This document shows, one piece after another, positions 63,110-64,000 of a DNA stretch of 64,000 bases (position 1 is its first letter; the number at the start of each line of letters is the position of its first letter). The stretch is from Negativicutes bacterium (GTDB lineage Bacteria; Bacillota; Negativicutes; Anaeromusales; Anaeromusaceae). The DNA lies in assembly GCA_009929485.1 (NCBI GenBank), contig SAAJ01000004.1:1-64000 (forward strand), given 5' to 3'. The notes beneath the pieces are model-generated. The model ran no database searches and was not told the origin of the DNA. It saw only the letters and a list, made by a program, of their open reading frames with translations. Made by a program: the position numbers and the translations under genes.

Positions 63110-64000
63110 ATGACAATTCAATTTTGGATCATAGTATTGTATATTTGTGTTTTGTTTGCTATTAGTATTTACGTAAAGCGGCGGGCTGGCAACAGCAGCG
63201 GCTTTTTGTTTGCCGGACGTAAATTGACTACGCCTTTGGTGGCGGCGAATATCGCCGGCACGGCGATTGGCGCGGCGGCTACCATCGGCGTGGCGGAGAA
63301 CGCCTTCCAATCGGGCATTGCCGCCGGTTGGTATAATGGCGCCTGGGCGGCTGGCGCTGTGATGATGGCCTTTGTAGCGGCTAAAAAATATCGGGAGCTT
63401 AACTGCACTACGGTTCCCGAACTGTTTGAACGGTATTACGATAAAAAAGGCCGGGTCATTGCTGTCTTGGGCATGCTGACCATTCAGCTGGTTATTACGT
63501 CGCTGCAATATTTGGCAGGCGGCGCTATTTTGTCTTCGTTGCTGCCGGATATTTTTTCCTTCCAAGGCGGCATGGTTACCAGTGCGGCGGTCTTTATTGG
63601 CACGACCATTCTGGGCGGGCTGTGGTCGTCTGGATTGTCCAACATTCTCAGCGTTTCTCTGATTTATGTAGGCGTGCTGATCAGCACAATCACTATTGTT
63701 AATAATCAAGGCGGTATTGGCGCTATTGCCGCTTCGCTGCCGCCGGGTGTCGATTGGTTCGGTCCTGTAGGCGGTTTGGGTTTGGCTACGGTTATCGGTT
63801 GGTTCGTGGTGATGATGACCCAGGCTATTACAGCCCAGGGACCGGTACAAGTAGCTTGTGCGGCTAAAGACGGCGCTGCGGCGAAAAAGGGCTTTCTTTG
63901 GGGCGCTTTGCTGATGTTCCCCATTGGTTTTGCCTGCGCCATTATGGGCGTGGCCGCCCGGGCGGCGCATCCGGAGATGAAGGCGACCTTGGCGCTGCCT
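63110..64000 (+). CDS. sodium:solute symporter family protein, 3' end outside the window
   Basis: The frame is open for 297 codons to the window end and has no stop, so the gene is truncated by the boundary, not by mutation. Start ATG 63110 or the in-frame ATG 63101; both follow AAAGGTAGG-like sequence. It begins TIQFWIIVLYICVLFAISIY, then the SSS signature FLFAGRKLTTPLVAANIAGT with AIGAAATIGVAENAFQSGIA, and several membrane helices. The conserved Gly-rich substrate region (GWYNGAWAAGAVMMAFVA) is present. It probably takes up an organic acid or similar compound by sodium symport. The neighbouring tartrate/malate-type dehydrogenase hints at a dicarboxylate, but this is a guess. Confidence 0.88.
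   Translation, partial: MTIQFWIIVLYICVLFAISIYVKRRAGNSSGFLFAGRKLTTPLVAANIAGTAIGAAATIGVAENAFQSGIAAGWYNGAWAAGAVMMAFVAAKKYRELNCTTVPELFERYYDKKGRVIAVLGMLTIQLVITSLQYLAGGAILSSLLPDIFSFQGGMVTSAAVFIGTTILGGLWSSGLSNILSVSLIYVGVLISTITIVNNQGGIGAIAASLPPGVDWFGPVGGLGLATVIGWFVVMMTQAITAQGPVQVACAAKDGAAAKKGFLWGALLMFPIGFACAIMGVAARAAHPEMKATLALP

Noticed and set aside
62633-63970. 445-codon open frame on the minus strand
   Set aside because: It is antisense to the end of the dehydrogenase and to the sodium:solute symporter gene, has no ribosome binding site, and its product is low in structure (rich in Arg, Gln, His, Pro). The plus-strand symporter frame explains this region.

Overview
The window reads as a chromosomal segment of an anaerobic, diderm member of the Firmicutes, most likely a Negativicutes relative of Sporomusa, Anaeromusa or Pelosinus. 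Firmicutes traits are SAM-I riboswitches, strong AAGGAGG ribosome binding sites, a CcpN/PSRP/PPDK operon, a GlgC/GlgD pair and metI-metC. An outer membrane is suggested by an RND pump with a periplasmic adaptor lipoprotein. Anaerobic life is suggested by a glycyl radical dehydratase, PPDK and a PPi-type phosphofructokinase. I see no rRNA or tRNA gene, no prophage, no transposase and no CRISPR array. The genus cannot be fixed from this sequence alone.

Layout: 1-2.1 kb, two exported proteins (one an ankyrin lipoprotein) among hairpin-rich spacers. 2.2-6.3 kb (minus), CcpN-like regulator, PPDK regulatory protein, PPDK. 6.6-7.7 kb, an M48 protease. 7.7-19.6 kb, a complete glycogen cluster (glgP-glgB-glgC-glgD-glgA) followed by a GH13-GH77 fusion enzyme. 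19.6-25.6 kb, BioY, a CNNM/CBS membrane protein, an aldo/keto reductase and HrpB helicase. 25.8-27.1 kb (minus), an EAL-HDOD protein. 27.3-32.9 kb, a molybdenum hydroxylase (three subunits) with an NCS2 purine permease and a convergent xanthine phosphoribosyltransferase. 33.1-37.6 kb, a YbaK-type deacylase, an exported protein, a MocR regulator divergent from azlCD and a C_GCAxxG_C_C protein. 37.7-41.8 kb (minus), trans-4-hydroxyproline dehydratase (HypD), its activase and an XRE-cupin regulator. 42.0-43.1 kb, an HD-GYP protein. 43.1-49.2 kb, the methionine region. 49.4-64 kb, a chemoreceptor, GluQ-RS, an orphan TrpB, a phosphofructokinase, a Gdx-type exporter, the RND pump, a HAD protein, a tartrate/malate-type dehydrogenase and a sodium:solute symporter cut by the window end.

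The methionine region is the most striking part. On the plus strand metA carries Glu111 and Cys142, which predicts acetyl-CoA use, and is followed by an O-acetylhomoserine sulfhydrylase. It has its own short promoter-antiterminator-terminator leader that is not a SAM-I riboswitch. On the minus strand metI and metC lie behind two tandem, almost identical SAM-I riboswitches. Each riboswitch is followed by a tiny gene (47 and 39 codons), and the two tiny proteins resemble each other. This looks like a duplicated riboswitch-microprotein module that I do not recognise.

The spacers hold at least two families of long imperfect hairpins (MITE-like), one of them in a nested mosaic array at 52.6-53.1 kb, and a family of purine-rich repeats that mostly sit just 3' of genes in the sense strand.
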